From NCBI GenBank assembly GCA_002435325.1, contig DJMJ01000009.1:1-36131 (forward strand): DNA of 36,131 nucleotides, given 5' to 3'. Positions within the stretch are counted from its first letter, which is position 1; the number at the start of each line of letters is the position of its first letter. The notes beneath the pieces were generated by a model, which did not search any database, was not told the DNA's origin, and worked only from the letters and a program-made list of their open reading frames with translations. The position numbers and the translations under genes were made by a program. This document shows, piece after piece, positions 8,292-16,362 of the stretch. This stretch comes from Nitrospira sp. UBA6493. Lineage in GTDB: Bacteria; Nitrospirota; Nitrospiria; Nitrospirales; Nitrospiraceae.

Positions 8292-9305
8292 CTAGACTTC
8301 CCGCCCGACGGCAGTCCCGATTTTTCGCAAGTCCTGCATCAGCTCTTTGAACTTCGACGGCCGGATCGATTCTTCTCCATCACAGAGAGCGCATTCCGGA
8401 TTGGAATGCACTTCGATCAGCAACCCATCGGCCCCTGCCGCCACAGCCGCTTTCGACATAGGCGCGACAAGATTCCACTTGCCGGTCGCATGGCTGGGAT
8501 CCACGATCACGGGGAGATGCGACAGTTCTTTCAACGTCGGGATCGCCGCGAGATCCAAGGTATTGCGATACTGGGTTTCAAACGTCCGGATGCCGCGTTC
8601 GCAGAGCATCACATTGCGATTACCCCGCGACATGATGTACTCCGCCGAGAGCAGAAACTCTTTAATGGTCGCGGAGAGGCCCCGCTTAAGCAGCACCGGC
8701 TTGTCGTACGCGCCGACTTCTTTCAAGAGCTCGAAGTTCTGCATATTGCGGGCGCCGATTTGGATGATATCGGCCTTTTCAAGAAAGAGTTCGATATCCC
8801 GCGTGTCGAGAATTTCGCTCACCACCGGCAAGCCCGTTTGTTTTTTCGCTTCCAGCAGGTAGTCCAGTCCTTCGCGCCCGAGCCCTTGAAACGAATACGG
8901 TGACGTACGCGGCTTGTAGGCGCCCCCGCGGAGAATCGAGGCGCCGGACGATTTGACCTCGTGCGCGATCCCGACCGTCAGTTCCAGCCGCTCCACGGCG
9001 CATGGCCCCGCCATGATCACGACTTTATTGCCGCCGATCTTCACTCCACCGACATCGATAATAGTGCCTTCGCGCTTGAACTCACGGCTCACCAGCTTCC
9101 ACGGAGCCAGGATCGGCAAGACGCTCTCGACACCGGGCAGCGCTGTCAACGGCTGGTTCTGAAGAATCCGATCATCGCCGATGACGCCGATGATCGTTCG
9201 CTCTTGCCCCGTAGAGAGCTGCGACTTCAACCCCAATTCACGCAAGCGGTCGATAATGCGATCGACTTCGCGTTCCGATGCCTCAGGTTTCAAGACGATA
9301 ATCAT
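8292..9305 (-). CDS. aroF: 3-deoxy-7-phosphoheptulonate (DAHP) synthase, type I-beta
   Basis: First step of the shikimate pathway: PEP plus erythrose-4-phosphate gives DAHP. The 337-residue protein carries an N-terminal ferredoxin-like regulatory domain (residues 1-70, starting MIIVLKPEAS), as in the Thermotoga-type I-beta enzyme. The TIM-barrel core shows M-A-G-P-C-A-V-E, R-G-G-A-Y-K-P-R-T-S-P-Y-S-F-Q-G, I-G-A-R-N-M-Q-N, and a C-x-R-G-[IT] segment near residue 235. The metal-site His is in V-D-P-S-H-A-T-G-K. The N-terminal domain usually mediates inhibition by Tyr or Phe, which fits its place between hisC and tyrA. It lies 21 bases after hisC. Confidence 0.95.
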   Translation of the reverse strand: MIIVLKPEASEREVDRIIDRLRELGLKSQLSTGQERTIIGVIGDDRILQNQPLTALPGVESVLPILAPWKLVSREFKREGTIIDVGGVKIGGNKVVIMAGPCAVERLELTVGIAHEVKSSGASILRGGAYKPRTSPYSFQGLGREGLDYLLEAKKQTGLPVVSEILDTRDIELFLEKADIIQIGARNMQNFELLKEVGAYDKPVLLKRGLSATIKEFLLSAEYIMSRGNRNVMLCERGIRTFETQYRNTLDLAAIPTLKELSHLPVIVDPSHATGKWNLVAPMSKAAVAAGADGLLIEVHSNPECALCDGEESIRPSKFKELMQDLRKIGTAVGREV

Positions 9306-9326
9306 GATGCCCTCTCTATACCTCCG

Positions 9327-10406
9327 CTACGACTGCAAGACCTTTTTCAATGCGCCCAGGAATGCGTCATTCTCATCCGGCTGCCCGATCGTCACGCGCA
9401 GCATCGTGCCCTCGATATGCCGCACGATAACGCCTTCGCGCAGCAAGGCGTCGAATACACCCCGACCGTCACGCTTGACATCAAAATAGAGAAAATTGGC
9501 TTGGCTGGGGATCGTCGTAAAACCAAGCCTCCGCAACCCGTTCTCCAGCTGCTGCATGCCGGCGGCATTCACCGCGCGGCTCTTCGTTACATGATCGTCA
9601 TCGCCCAGTGCCGCCAGCGCCGCGCGCTGCGCGAGTGTGTTCGCATTGAACGGCGGGCGAACCCTATTCAAACACGTGGTAATCTCCGGCGTCGTGATGC
9701 CATAGCCAATCCGCAGCCCGGCCAATCCGTAGATCTTCGAGAAGGTTCTCAGCACAATGGCGTTCCGCCCCTGCGTCACATACTGCAGGCTGTCCGGAAA
9801 ATGCGGATCGCGCACGTACTCAAAATAGGCTTCATCAAACACGACGATCACATCCTCGGGCACCTGCGCCATAAACCGGGCAACAGCTTCGGCTGATACC
9901 ATGGTCCCCGTCGGGTTGTTGGGATTACAGAGAAATACCAGCCTGGTTTTAAGGGTGATGGCCTTCACCATGCCGTCGAGATCGTGCGTCCAGTTGACCA
10001 ACGGGACGATCACCGCCTTGCCATGAGCCGCCGTCACTTCCATCTTATAGATGACGAAAGTGTGGTCAGCCATGACGGCTTCATCGCCCGGTGCCAGGAA
10101 CGTCCTGGCCAGCAGACCGAGAATTTCGTCCGACCCATTGCCAAGAATGATGTGGTCCAGCGTAAGCTTCCATCGATCGGCCAGCGCCTGGCGCAACCGA
10201 TAGGCTCCTCCATCCGGATATCGATGCAAGTTTTCATGCCCCCCGGCGAGACCGACCAGCGCCTTCGGCGAGGGTCCCAGCGGATTTTCATTCGAGGCCA
10301 ATTTGATGACCCGCGCGAGTCCCATCTCCCGCTGCAGCTCCTCAATCGGCTTACCCGGAACATAGGGATGAAGTGAGGCAATGTCTGGATGAATACGCAG
10401 TGCCAT
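9327..10406 (-). CDS. hisC: Histidinol-phosphate / aromatic aminotransferase
   Basis: A PLP-dependent fold-type I aminotransferase of 359 residues. Visible are N-P-N-N-P-T-G (161-167), D-E-A-Y (191-194), the Schiff-base Lys K224 in T-F-S-K-I-Y-G-L-A-G-L-R, and the substrate-phosphate Arg region R-I-G-Y-G. The family converts imidazole-acetol phosphate to histidinol phosphate, and members often accept phenylpyruvate and hydroxyphenylpyruvate. No his gene is nearby. It sits between pheA (4-base gap) and aroF, so here it probably also, or mainly, makes Phe and Tyr from the keto acids produced by PheA and TyrA. That dual role is an inference from context. Confidence 0.9.
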   Translation of the reverse strand: MALRIHPDIASLHPYVPGKPIEELQREMGLARVIKLASNENPLGPSPKALVGLAGGHENLHRYPDGGAYRLRQALADRWKLTLDHIILGNGSDEILGLLARTFLAPGDEAVMADHTFVIYKMEVTAAHGKAVIVPLVNWTHDLDGMVKAITLKTRLVFLCNPNNPTGTMVSAEAVARFMAQVPEDVIVVFDEAYFEYVRDPHFPDSLQYVTQGRNAIVLRTFSKIYGLAGLRIGYGITTPEITTCLNRVRPPFNANTLAQRAALAALGDDDHVTKSRAVNAAGMQQLENGLRRLGFTTIPSQANFLYFDVKRDGRGVFDALLREGVIVRHIEGTMLRVTIGQPDENDAFLGALKKVLQS

Positions 10407-10410
10407 AGAC

Positions 10411-11487
10411 CTAACTGTGTGCCGGATAGGAGCCCAGAATCTTCATAAAGAGACAGCGGCCTTTGATTTCTTCAATCGCCCGACTCACACGCTCTTCTTC
10501 CATGTGGCCCTCCACATCGACGAAGAAAATATATTCCCACGCCTTGCGTCGGGACGGCCGCGACTCGATCTTCGTCATGCTGATCCCATGCGAAGCAAAG
10601 GGCCGGAGCAAGTCATACAGCGCGCCGACCTTGTCCTTGATCGAGAGCATCAACGACGTCTTGTCTTTGCCGGTTCGTTGCGGCGGCTTTTGCGACAGAA
10701 CCAGGAAACGGGTGAAATTGTTCATGTTGTCTTCGATGCGGGCCTTGATGACTTTTAAGCCGTAGAGCTGGGCCGCCAGTTCCGAGGCAATAGCGGCAAT
10801 GGTGCCATCTTCCTGGCACATTTCCGCCGCGCGGGCCGTGCTCGCGACTTCCGACACGGCTACATGCGGCATATGGGTTTCGAGCCAGTTGCGGCATTGC
10901 GCGATCGCCTGCGGATGCGAGCAGATCTTCTTTACCTCTTCAGCCACCCCGGTCTTCGACATCAGATGATGAGAGACCTCCTGCAAAACTTCCCCGTAAA
11001 TGACCAGGTTCGAGTCAACGAACATGTCAAGCGTATGGTTCACCACGCCTTCAGTCGTGTTTTCAATCGGCACGACGCCGAAATTCGCGCGGCCTCGTTC
11101 AACTTCGTTGAACACTTCTTTGATGCTATGGACCGGTATGTACTGAGCCGACGATCCGAATTTTTGCATGCAGGCCATATGCGTGAACGTCGCGCGCGGC
11201 CCCAGATATGCGACCTTTTGCGGGCCTTCCAGCGAGAGCGAGGCCGACATGATTTCCCGATACAGGGGGCGAATGGCTTCAGAAGGAAATGGACCGGTAT
11301 TCTGGCGGATCAACCGTTCGATGATTGCGGCTTCGCGAGCGGGGGTATGGAGATTGGCGTCCGCGTCCTGTGCTTTCTTGATATGACCGATTTCGATGAC
11401 ACTCTTCGACCGCTCGTTGAGCAGACGGAGGATCTCATCGTCGATACGATCAATCTCCTTCCGATAATCGGAAAGGTCACCAGGCAT
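10411..11487 (-). CDS. pheA: Bifunctional chorismate mutase / prephenate dehydratase
   Basis: It converts chorismate to prephenate and then to phenylpyruvate. The 358-residue protein has an AroQ-type chorismate mutase domain (residues 4-88: I-D-x-I-D-D-E-I-L-x-L-L-N-E-R). A prephenate dehydratase domain follows (92-265, with G-P-x-A-T-F-T-H, P-I-E-N-T-T-E-G, and the catalytic T-R-F at 259-261). A C-terminal ACT domain (about 275-350) carries the Phe-binding motifs G-A-L-Y (288-291) and E-S-R-P (308-311), so feedback inhibition by Phe is expected. It is the first gene of the long minus-strand run, with a promoter and a folded leader upstream, and it ends 4 bases before hisC. Confidence 0.96.
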   Translation of the reverse strand: MPGDLSDYRKEIDRIDDEILRLLNERSKSVIEIGHIKKAQDADANLHTPAREAAIIERLIRQNTGPFPSEAIRPLYREIMSASLSLEGPQKVAYLGPRATFTHMACMQKFGSSAQYIPVHSIKEVFNEVERGRANFGVVPIENTTEGVVNHTLDMFVDSNLVIYGEVLQEVSHHLMSKTGVAEEVKKICSHPQAIAQCRNWLETHMPHVAVSEVASTARAAEMCQEDGTIAAIASELAAQLYGLKVIKARIEDNMNNFTRFLVLSQKPPQRTGKDKTSLMLSIKDKVGALYDLLRPFASHGISMTKIESRPSRRKAWEYIFFVDVEGHMEEERVSRAIEEIKGRCLFMKILGSYPAHS

Positions 11488-11502
11488 GAACGAACCCCCT
11501 CC

Positions 11503-11547
11503 ACTCGTGCCTCATGAGTTGGACGACCGTCCAGAGGCAGGACGAGT
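11503..11547 (-). promoter_or_regulatory. Folded 5' leader of the pheA operon
   Basis: On the transcribed strand ACTCGT-cct-GCCT (11547-11535) pairs with AGGC-ACGAGT (11512-11503) through 10 bp and a 3-base bulge. An inner GGAC-GGTC-GTCC hairpin (11532-11521) sits in the loop. The structure ends about 5 bases before the GGAGGGGG ribosome-binding site of pheA, so it could affect initiation. No leader peptide rich in Phe or Tyr codons and no T-run is present, which argues against a classical attenuator. Confidence 0.35.
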
Positions 11548-11562
11548 GCGAGCAAACAATAG

Positions 11563-11592
11563 ATGATACAGGAACAGAATCGGTTATTGCAA
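11563..11592 (-). promoter_or_regulatory. Putative sigma-70 promoter of the pheA operon
   Basis: On the minus strand TTGCAA (11592-11587) and TATCAT (11568-11563, 5 of 6) are 18 bases apart. The predicted start near 11556 gives a leader of about 70 bases ahead of pheA. Confidence 0.5.
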
Positions 11593-11662
11593 GGAGACTT
11601 CCTGGTCTTTCAAGAACTTGCGGCTTCCCCCTCGCAACCGCGCAGCACACAACTTCCGATCT

Positions 11663-12667
11663 TTAGAACAGCCGGCTCGTCGGCTTGTTGAAATGCTCGA
11701 GGGCTGCTTTGGTAACTTGCCGGCCGCGGCCGGTGCGGTCGAGGTAGCCGGCTTGGATCAGATAGGGCTCATGCACGTCTTCGAGGGTGCTGCGATCTTC
11801 CTGCACCGCCGCCGCCAAGGATTCCACTCCCACCGGCCCTCCGCCGAACTTCTCGATGATTGTGAGGAGAATTTTGCGATCCATCTCGTCGAACCCGGCT
11901 GAATCCACACCGAGCCAGGCCAAGGCCTGATGAGCTACCGCTTGCGTGATCCGGCCTTCAGCTTTGACCTGGGCAAAGTCGCGGACCCGCTTGATCAGCC
12001 GATTGACGATGCGGGGCGTGCCTCGGGCGCGGCAGGCGATTTCATGGGCACCTTCCGGATCAATTGGAATATTGAGCAGCCCGGCCGACCGCATGACGAT
12101 CACTTGCAATTCCGCTGGCGAATAGAATTCCAGCCGATAGACCAACCCGAAGCGATCCCGCAACGGCGAGGTGAGGGCCCCGGCTTTGGTCGTGGCTCCG
12201 ACAAGGGTAAAACGAGGGAGATCGAGCTTCACGGTTCTTGCGGCAGGCCCCTGCCCCACGACGAGATCAAGCTGGTAATCCTCCATTGCGGGATACAGCG
12301 CCTCTTCGACTGAGGCAGGCAGGCGGTGGATTTCATCGATGAAGAGCACGTCATGCTCTTGCAGATTGGTGAGGATCGCTGCAAGATCGCCAGCATGGGC
12401 CAGCACCAGCCCGGAGGTGGCCCGCAAGGTTCCGCCCATTTCACGGGCGATGATATGGGCGATGGTGGTTTTTCCGAGCCCCGGGGGGCCGTAGAAAATC
12501 GTATGGTCGAGGGTCTCGCCTCGCTGCGTGGCAGCGTCGATGCAGACCCGAAGCGACTCTTTCATCCGTTCTTGGCCGATGTATTCGTCGAGCGTCTGCG
12601 GGCGCAGAGTCTGCTCGATGCTGCGCTCGTCATCAGTCAACTGGGCGTTTAGAATTCGATCGCTCAT
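11663..12667 (-). CDS. ruvB: Holliday junction branch migration ATPase RuvB
   Basis: The hexameric AAA+ motor that drives branch migration with RuvA. From ATG 12667 it has 334 residues, the usual length. Walker A is G-P-P-G-L-G-K-T-T (60-68), Walker B ends in D-E-I-H (111-114), and V-G-A-T-T-K-A-G is the sensor 1 region. The RuvB signature L-R-P-x-T-L-D-E-Y-I-G-Q (21-32) and the C-terminal winged helix are present. A longer frame opens upstream to 12904, but it overlaps the preceding gene and has no family similarity. The gene follows the Cys-rich protein gene by 25 bases and is not directly next to ruvA, which is unusual. Confidence 0.96.
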   Translation of the reverse strand: MSDRILNAQLTDDERSIEQTLRPQTLDEYIGQERMKESLRVCIDAATQRGETLDHTIFYGPPGLGKTTIAHIIAREMGGTLRATSGLVLAHAGDLAAILTNLQEHDVLFIDEIHRLPASVEEALYPAMEDYQLDLVVGQGPAARTVKLDLPRFTLVGATTKAGALTSPLRDRFGLVYRLEFYSPAELQVIVMRSAGLLNIPIDPEGAHEIACRARGTPRIVNRLIKRVRDFAQVKAEGRITQAVAHQALAWLGVDSAGFDEMDRKILLTIIEKFGGGPVGVESLAAAVQEDRSTLEDVHEPYLIQAGYLDRTGRGRQVTKAALEHFNKPTSRLF

Positions 12668-12692
12668 AGATCCCGGAGTTTGTAGCGGCGCG

Positions 12693-13178
12693 CTATTTTT
12701 TTTCAGCGGGCGGGATGTACTGATATTTTGGAGGCGCCGGCAAGGCCCCCTGTCCCGGCGTCGCCGTGCTTCCACAATCGGGGGGACAGATTTTCCCGCC
12801 CATTGTCGCATCTGGGAAACTTGACTCCATCCGCTCCAATTGGCATTGCGAGAGCCGCCCACCGTCCTGGTTCCCACAACGACCCGGGACGGAGGAACTT
12901 CCAACTTCCCGGTACCCTTCTGGGCAAGAGCCGCAGACGGATAAGAGGTTCGCCCCTAGCGGCACACACTGCACCAACGTTGGATCTCCATCCTTACAAA
13001 TGCTCGGAGCCTCGGTCACGCCCGACATCGCATAACCCTCGGGACATTTCCCGCAGGTTTTCCGAATGCTTTTCGGCTCTGTCGATACGACATCCGCCAA
13101 CACAAGATGCGGCGCAAGCATGAACCACGCGCCGAACATCAGGAAGACAGTTCCCGTGCGCAACGATGTCACGATCAT
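12693..13178 (-). CDS. Cys-rich secreted protein with two internal repeats, between ruvA and ruvB
   Basis: Family not recognised. The 161-residue protein has a hydrophobic N-terminal signal peptide (about residues 8-28, likely cut after V-L-A). Two tandem repeats then follow the pattern C-G-x-C-P-E-G-Y, 12 residues, C, 9-10 residues, C (C42/C45/C61/C71 and C82/C85/C101/C112), and C131-P-P-D-C135. The ten cysteines suggest disulfides or metal binding outside the cytoplasm. The C-terminus is Pro-rich and basic. AAGGGGGT lies just before the ATG, which begins 3 bases after the ruvA stop, so it is co-transcribed with ruvA and ruvB. A secreted protein has no evident role in Holliday-junction processing. 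Confidence 0.8.
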   Translation of the reverse strand: MIVTSLRTGTVFLMFGAWFMLAPHLVLADVVSTEPKSIRKTCGKCPEGYAMSGVTEAPSICKDGDPTLVQCVPLGANLLSVCGSCPEGYREVGSSSVPGRCGNQDGGRLSQCQLERMESSFPDATMGGKICPPDCGSTATPGQGALPAPPKYQYIPPAEKK

Positions 13179-13181
13179 ACG

Positions 13182-13790
13182 TTACCCCCTTGCCAGATCT
13201 TTCAAGGTCTCACGGATCAGTTCCTGTAAGGTGAGCGATTCACCTGTGGATTTCCGCACACGCTTCAACGCCTCTTTCGCATCTTGAGCCCGGTATCCAA
13301 GGTTCGTCAACGCAGAGAGGGCATCTTCAAACGTGGGATCTTGTCCGGACGGCGACATCTCTGAAGCTGTCGTAAACGCGGGATGCAATTTCGCCGCTTT
13401 GTCTTTGAGTTCCAGCACGATCCGGCCCGCGGTTTTTTTGCCGACCCCCGGCACGGTTTCCAGCTTATCCACGTCCCCGGATTGAATCGCGGAGACCAGA
13501 TCGGACACGGGCAGGGCCGAGAGAATACCTAAGGCCGATTTCGGCCCAATTCCGGATACGCTTGTCAGCAGCACGAATGCGTCTTTTTCCTGTTGCGTGA
13601 CAAACCCGAACAACTGAATGGCATCCTCACGGATATGCGTATGGATGCTCAGTGAGACGATCTGATTGAGCTCGGGCAGGTTATAAAATGTGCTGAGGGG
13701 GACGAAGACTTCGTAGCCGACTCCCTGGACATCAAGGGCCAGGTGCGTCGGCGCCTTAAAGGCCAATCGGCCTGTCAATAAGGCGATCAT
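13182..13790 (-). CDS. ruvA: Holliday junction branch migration protein RuvA
   Basis: The tetrameric junction-binding partner of RuvB. The 202-residue protein begins with the OB-fold domain (M-I-A-L-L-T-G-R-L). It has two helix-hairpin-helix motifs (S-V-S-G-I-G-P-K-S-A-L at 77-87 and T-V-P-G-V-G-K-K-T-A at 112-121), and the third domain that contacts RuvB (E-D-A-L-S-A-L-T-N-L-G-Y). It lies 39 bases after yebC. The ruvC gene that often lies between yebC and ruvA is absent here. Confidence 0.96.
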   Translation of the reverse strand: MIALLTGRLAFKAPTHLALDVQGVGYEVFVPLSTFYNLPELNQIVSLSIHTHIREDAIQLFGFVTQQEKDAFVLLTSVSGIGPKSALGILSALPVSDLVSAIQSGDVDKLETVPGVGKKTAGRIVLELKDKAAKLHPAFTTASEMSPSGQDPTFEDALSALTNLGYRAQDAKEALKRVRKSTGESLTLQELIRETLKDLARG

Positions 13791-13829
13791 GCGTCAGTCG
13801 TGGGGGCTCCTGAATCAGGTGGACGGTGG

Positions 13830-14588
13830 TTATCCAGCTACGGCTGCCGCGATCTTCTCCATTACCTCGTCGGAAATGTCGAAGTTTGCATGAACCTTTT
13901 GCACGTCATCATGCTCATCCATGACTTCCATCAGCTTGAGCATTTGCTCGGCGGCCTTCTCTTCCAGATGGACCGTGTTCTGGGGAATATAGGTGATTTC
14001 AGCCGTCGTCGATTCGATCTTGGCCTCGGTTAACGCCTTTTTAACGGCTTCAAAATCGTGCGGATCGGTGATGACTTCAAAGGTTTTTTCGCCGACTTTC
14101 ACATCTTCGGCCCCCGCGTCGAGCGCCAGGGTCAGGAGTGTATCCTCGTCCACTTTTCCCTTCTCGATCGTGATCAGACCCTTCTTATGGAACTGCCAGG
14201 CCACCGCCCCCGCTTCGGCCATGTTCCCATGGTTCTTGGTAAAGAGGCTTCGGATCTCGGCCACGGTCCGGTTCCGATTGTCGCTGGTGATTTCCAAAAA
14301 GACGGCTGTACCACCTGGCCCATAGCCTTCGAGTGCGAATTCTTCATAGGTCACGCCGGGAAGCTCCCCCGTGCCGCGCTGGATAGCTTTCTTCATCGTA
14401 TCGCCAGGCATATTGGCTTCTTTGGCCTTGGCAATGGCCAGCCGTAAACGGGGATTCCCGTCTGGGTCGCCGCCGGAGCGGGAGGCAATGGTCAGCTCTC
14501 GGATAATTCGCGTGAAGATTTTCCCACGCTTGGCGTCTTGCGCGCCTTTGTGCCGTTTAATTGTTGCCCAATGACTATGGCCACCCAT
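13830..14588 (-). CDS. yebC: YebC/TACO1-family protein
   Basis: A 252-residue protein of the YebC family, described both as a transcriptional regulator and as a translation factor for polyproline stretches. The highly conserved start M-G-G-H-S-H-W-A-T-I-K-R-H-K is present, which fixes the start at ATG 14588 (AGGAGGAG 9 bases upstream) rather than a longer frame from 14618. Other family signatures are K-R-G-K-I-F-T-R and N-P-R-L-R-L-A-I-x-K-A. It heads the yebC-ruvA-ruvB cluster, a widespread gene order. Confidence 0.95.
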   Translation of the reverse strand: MGGHSHWATIKRHKGAQDAKRGKIFTRIIRELTIASRSGGDPDGNPRLRLAIAKAKEANMPGDTMKKAIQRGTGELPGVTYEEFALEGYGPGGTAVFLEITSDNRNRTVAEIRSLFTKNHGNMAEAGAVAWQFHKKGLITIEKGKVDEDTLLTLALDAGAEDVKVGEKTFEVITDPHDFEAVKKALTEAKIESTTAEITYIPQNTVHLEEKAAEQMLKLMEVMDEHDDVQKVHANFDISDEVMEKIAAAVAG

Positions 14589-14724
14589 AAAGAACTCCTC
14601 CTCTAAGTCAGCGACCATTTGGCTGATTAGAGCTTGCCTACTGCCTCAATCGCCCCAATGTGCTAGACCTAGCATAGGGCTTTCTAGGGTGTCAATCGGC
14701 TCGGCAACGCTGGGGTTCCTGAGA

Positions 14725-15570
14725 CTATTCGGAGTAAAAGAGGAGCTGCACGCCGACCGCAAGAATACACAAGGCCCAGACAATATCCCCTTTTGTGCGG
14801 GACCAGCCCAGGAGTGAGGAGAGCCCTGCAGAAGACAGCTTTGTCGCCCCCCCCGATATGGCCAGTGTTCCCAAGATCGCATGGTCAAAAGCGATCTTCT
14901 GTGCCGATGGGTGGTCACCATGCGAATGGGCAAATAGCATCAGCCCTCCGAGAATGGCAAAGGCAGGTAATGGGGCCATCCAGCCGGCATGAACGACACG
15001 GTCGAGCCGTCGAAAGACTTCGATAAGCCCAACGGTCAATGACAGGATCCCGTACAACTTATGCTGGACTATTTCAGGATCGATTCCGAAAAATGTTTCC
15101 ACAAAGCTCAAGGGACCGATCGGCCACGCCTGATGATCGCTCCAAACTAATAGAAAGATCGCCATCAGAAGAAGTGCGCCGGGCAGTAGCATCCGCGCCC
15201 AGTTGACGGACAAAACCCGGATGCTCGGTAGCAATTCAGAAACACCGACCAGAAGGACGAAAAAACCTGCCAGATGGTGGTTGCGTTCCGAATAGGCAAT
15301 GCCCTCTTTAGATCCTTCCCAGCCGCTTGCGCCCCCCTCGAATCCGTGATGTCCATGCCCTTGCCCCTGCGAAAGATCATGCGCCTTCCCATGTTCTTGC
15401 GCGGCTGGTTCAGCAAACAACAGTCCGCCGTTCAGGCACACTGCTGCCAGCAAGAGCGAACAGGCGAGCGCCCAGAAGACGAACGGATTCGTTCGGGGAG
15501 AATATCGGAAAGATGGTAAAGGAAAGGCCCATCCGGACCGCCGGATGGGCCTTTGAAAGCCCTTCTGCAT
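14725..15570 (-). CDS. His-rich multi-pass membrane protein, start uncertain
   Basis: Family not recognised. From ATG 15570 it has 281 residues. It shows a signal-like or first membrane segment (about 29-52), then a His/Gly-rich hydrophilic stretch (60-98, including H-G-H-H). About six further membrane segments follow, with a second His cluster H-S-H-G-D-H (215-220). Clustered His on an exposed face suggests metal binding or handling; that is a guess. The start is a problem: the 15523-15554 terminator hairpin lies inside codons for residues 6-16, and no Shine-Dalgarno is seen. A GTG at 15579 is also possible, and a later non-ATG start would shorten the first membrane segment. It follows the zinc-ribbon PCP_red gene. 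Confidence 0.65.
   Translation of the reverse strand: MQKGFQRPIRRSGWAFPLPSFRYSPRTNPFVFWALACSLLLAAVCLNGGLLFAEPAAQEHGKAHDLSQGQGHGHHGFEGGASGWEGSKEGIAYSERNHHLAGFFVLLVGVSELLPSIRVLSVNWARMLLPGALLLMAIFLLVWSDHQAWPIGPLSFVETFFGIDPEIVQHKLYGILSLTVGLIEVFRRLDRVVHAGWMAPLPAFAILGGLMLFAHSHGDHPSAQKIAFDHAILGTLAISGGATKLSSAGLSSLLGWSRTKGDIVWALCILAVGVQLLFYSE
15523..15554 (-). terminator. Strong intrinsic terminator after the zinc-ribbon PCP_red gene
   Basis: AAAGGCCCATCCGG (15523-15536) and CCGGATGGGCCTTT (15541-15554) form a perfect 14-bp stem with a 4-base loop. Read on the minus strand, the stem ends in TTT and is followed by CCTTTACC. It lies 28 bases after the stop codon at 15582. It is also inside the predicted 5' end of the downstream membrane-protein gene. 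Confidence 0.8.
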
Positions 15571-15581
15571 AGCCGTCACAC

Positions 15582-16337
15582 TTACATAAACTTCATGAAC
15601 TTGTCTTTGGTCTCGTCCATAACTTGTGCCGTAATCGTGGCCAAGCCACGCTCTTTGGCCACTCGCTCGATTTCTTTCCTGGCCATCGGCCTGATGAAAT
15701 CAGGGATATTGTCCAGTCGCTGCTCCGCCTCGCGAGACCAGGTCATGCCGTTCGGTGAATCATTTTTGGAGTCATCCATGACTTGGAGGGTGATGGATGT
15801 GAACCCATTTTTCCTCGCGTAGGCTTCGACACTGCCCTGCACCATCGGCTTCACAAAGGCCGGCAGCCGGTCGAGCTTTTCTTTGGCATCAGCGGTCCAG
15901 GTGAACTCCGATGCAGCCGATGAGGTCGCACCTGATTTACCGCCAGTCGTCAGCCCCATTTCCGCAACCATGGCGGAGAAGGGACAGCCACCGCTGGCCT
16001 TTTCACCCGGCTTGGCAGCCGTCGGAGCCGCCGTTGAAGCCACCGGTTGGCCCCCTTGAATCTTCTCGTTCAGATAGGCGCCCATCTGCCCGGCGCCGGC
16101 GAGAGCTTCATCCTTAAGCGTCCCTCTGGTCATTTCAAATGGCTCGGCGGCAACCGTCCGTCCGCCTAATTTCACTCCGAGGGAACTGACCATTTGCGTC
16201 TCGCCAGGATTGGTAACCATGGAGAACTTGGCATTGCATGATGGACAGCCGAAGAAAACGCCGAGCGACCCTTCGCCGGGCTTCTCGACCTTTTCAAAAT
16301 TCATATAGGTTTCGCAATTCAAACAGACGAATTTCAT
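15582..16337 (-). CDS. Zinc-ribbon protein with two PCP_red domains
   Basis: The 251-residue protein begins with a zinc-ribbon-like C-x2-C pair (C5, C8) and a second (C31, C34). A low-complexity Ala/Gly/Pro linker contains an isolated G-G-C-P-F (C118). Two PCP_red domains follow, at W147-K191 and W200-D241, each with the W-[ST]-x-[DE]-A, P-x-F-[VI]-[KR]-P-M and G-[FL]-x-[ST]-I-T-x-Q-V-M-D pattern. GGGAGGAG precedes the ATG. It is 25 bases after mrp in the same direction, so the two are probably co-transcribed. The pairing with an Fe-S carrier ATPase suggests a cofactor or Fe-S role for the PCP_red proteins, but this is inference. Confidence 0.82.
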   Translation of the reverse strand: MKFVCLNCETYMNFEKVEKPGEGSLGVFFGCPSCNAKFSMVTNPGETQMVSSLGVKLGGRTVAAEPFEMTRGTLKDEALAGAGQMGAYLNEKIQGGQPVASTAAPTAAKPGEKASGGCPFSAMVAEMGLTTGGKSGATSSAASEFTWTADAKEKLDRLPAFVKPMVQGSVEAYARKNGFTSITLQVMDDSKNDSPNGMTWSREAEQRLDNIPDFIRPMARKEIERVAKERGLATITAQVMDETKDKFMKFM

Positions 16338-16362
16338 AGTAACTCCTCCCGCATCCCTCTCA

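Noticed and set aside
11488..11562. Leader peptide for pheA attenuation
   Set aside because: The only short frame starts with TTG and has no run of Phe or Tyr codons, and there is no terminator with a T-run.
12668..12904. N-terminal extension of ruvB to 12904
   Set aside because: It overlaps the Cys-rich protein gene, and family similarity starts at MSDRILN from ATG 12667.
14661..14695. TTGACA (minus strand, 14695-14690) and palindrome TGCTA-GACC-TAGCA as a yebC promoter and operator
   Set aside because: No acceptable -10 box lies 16-18 bases downstream, so I could not support a promoter; the palindrome is short.
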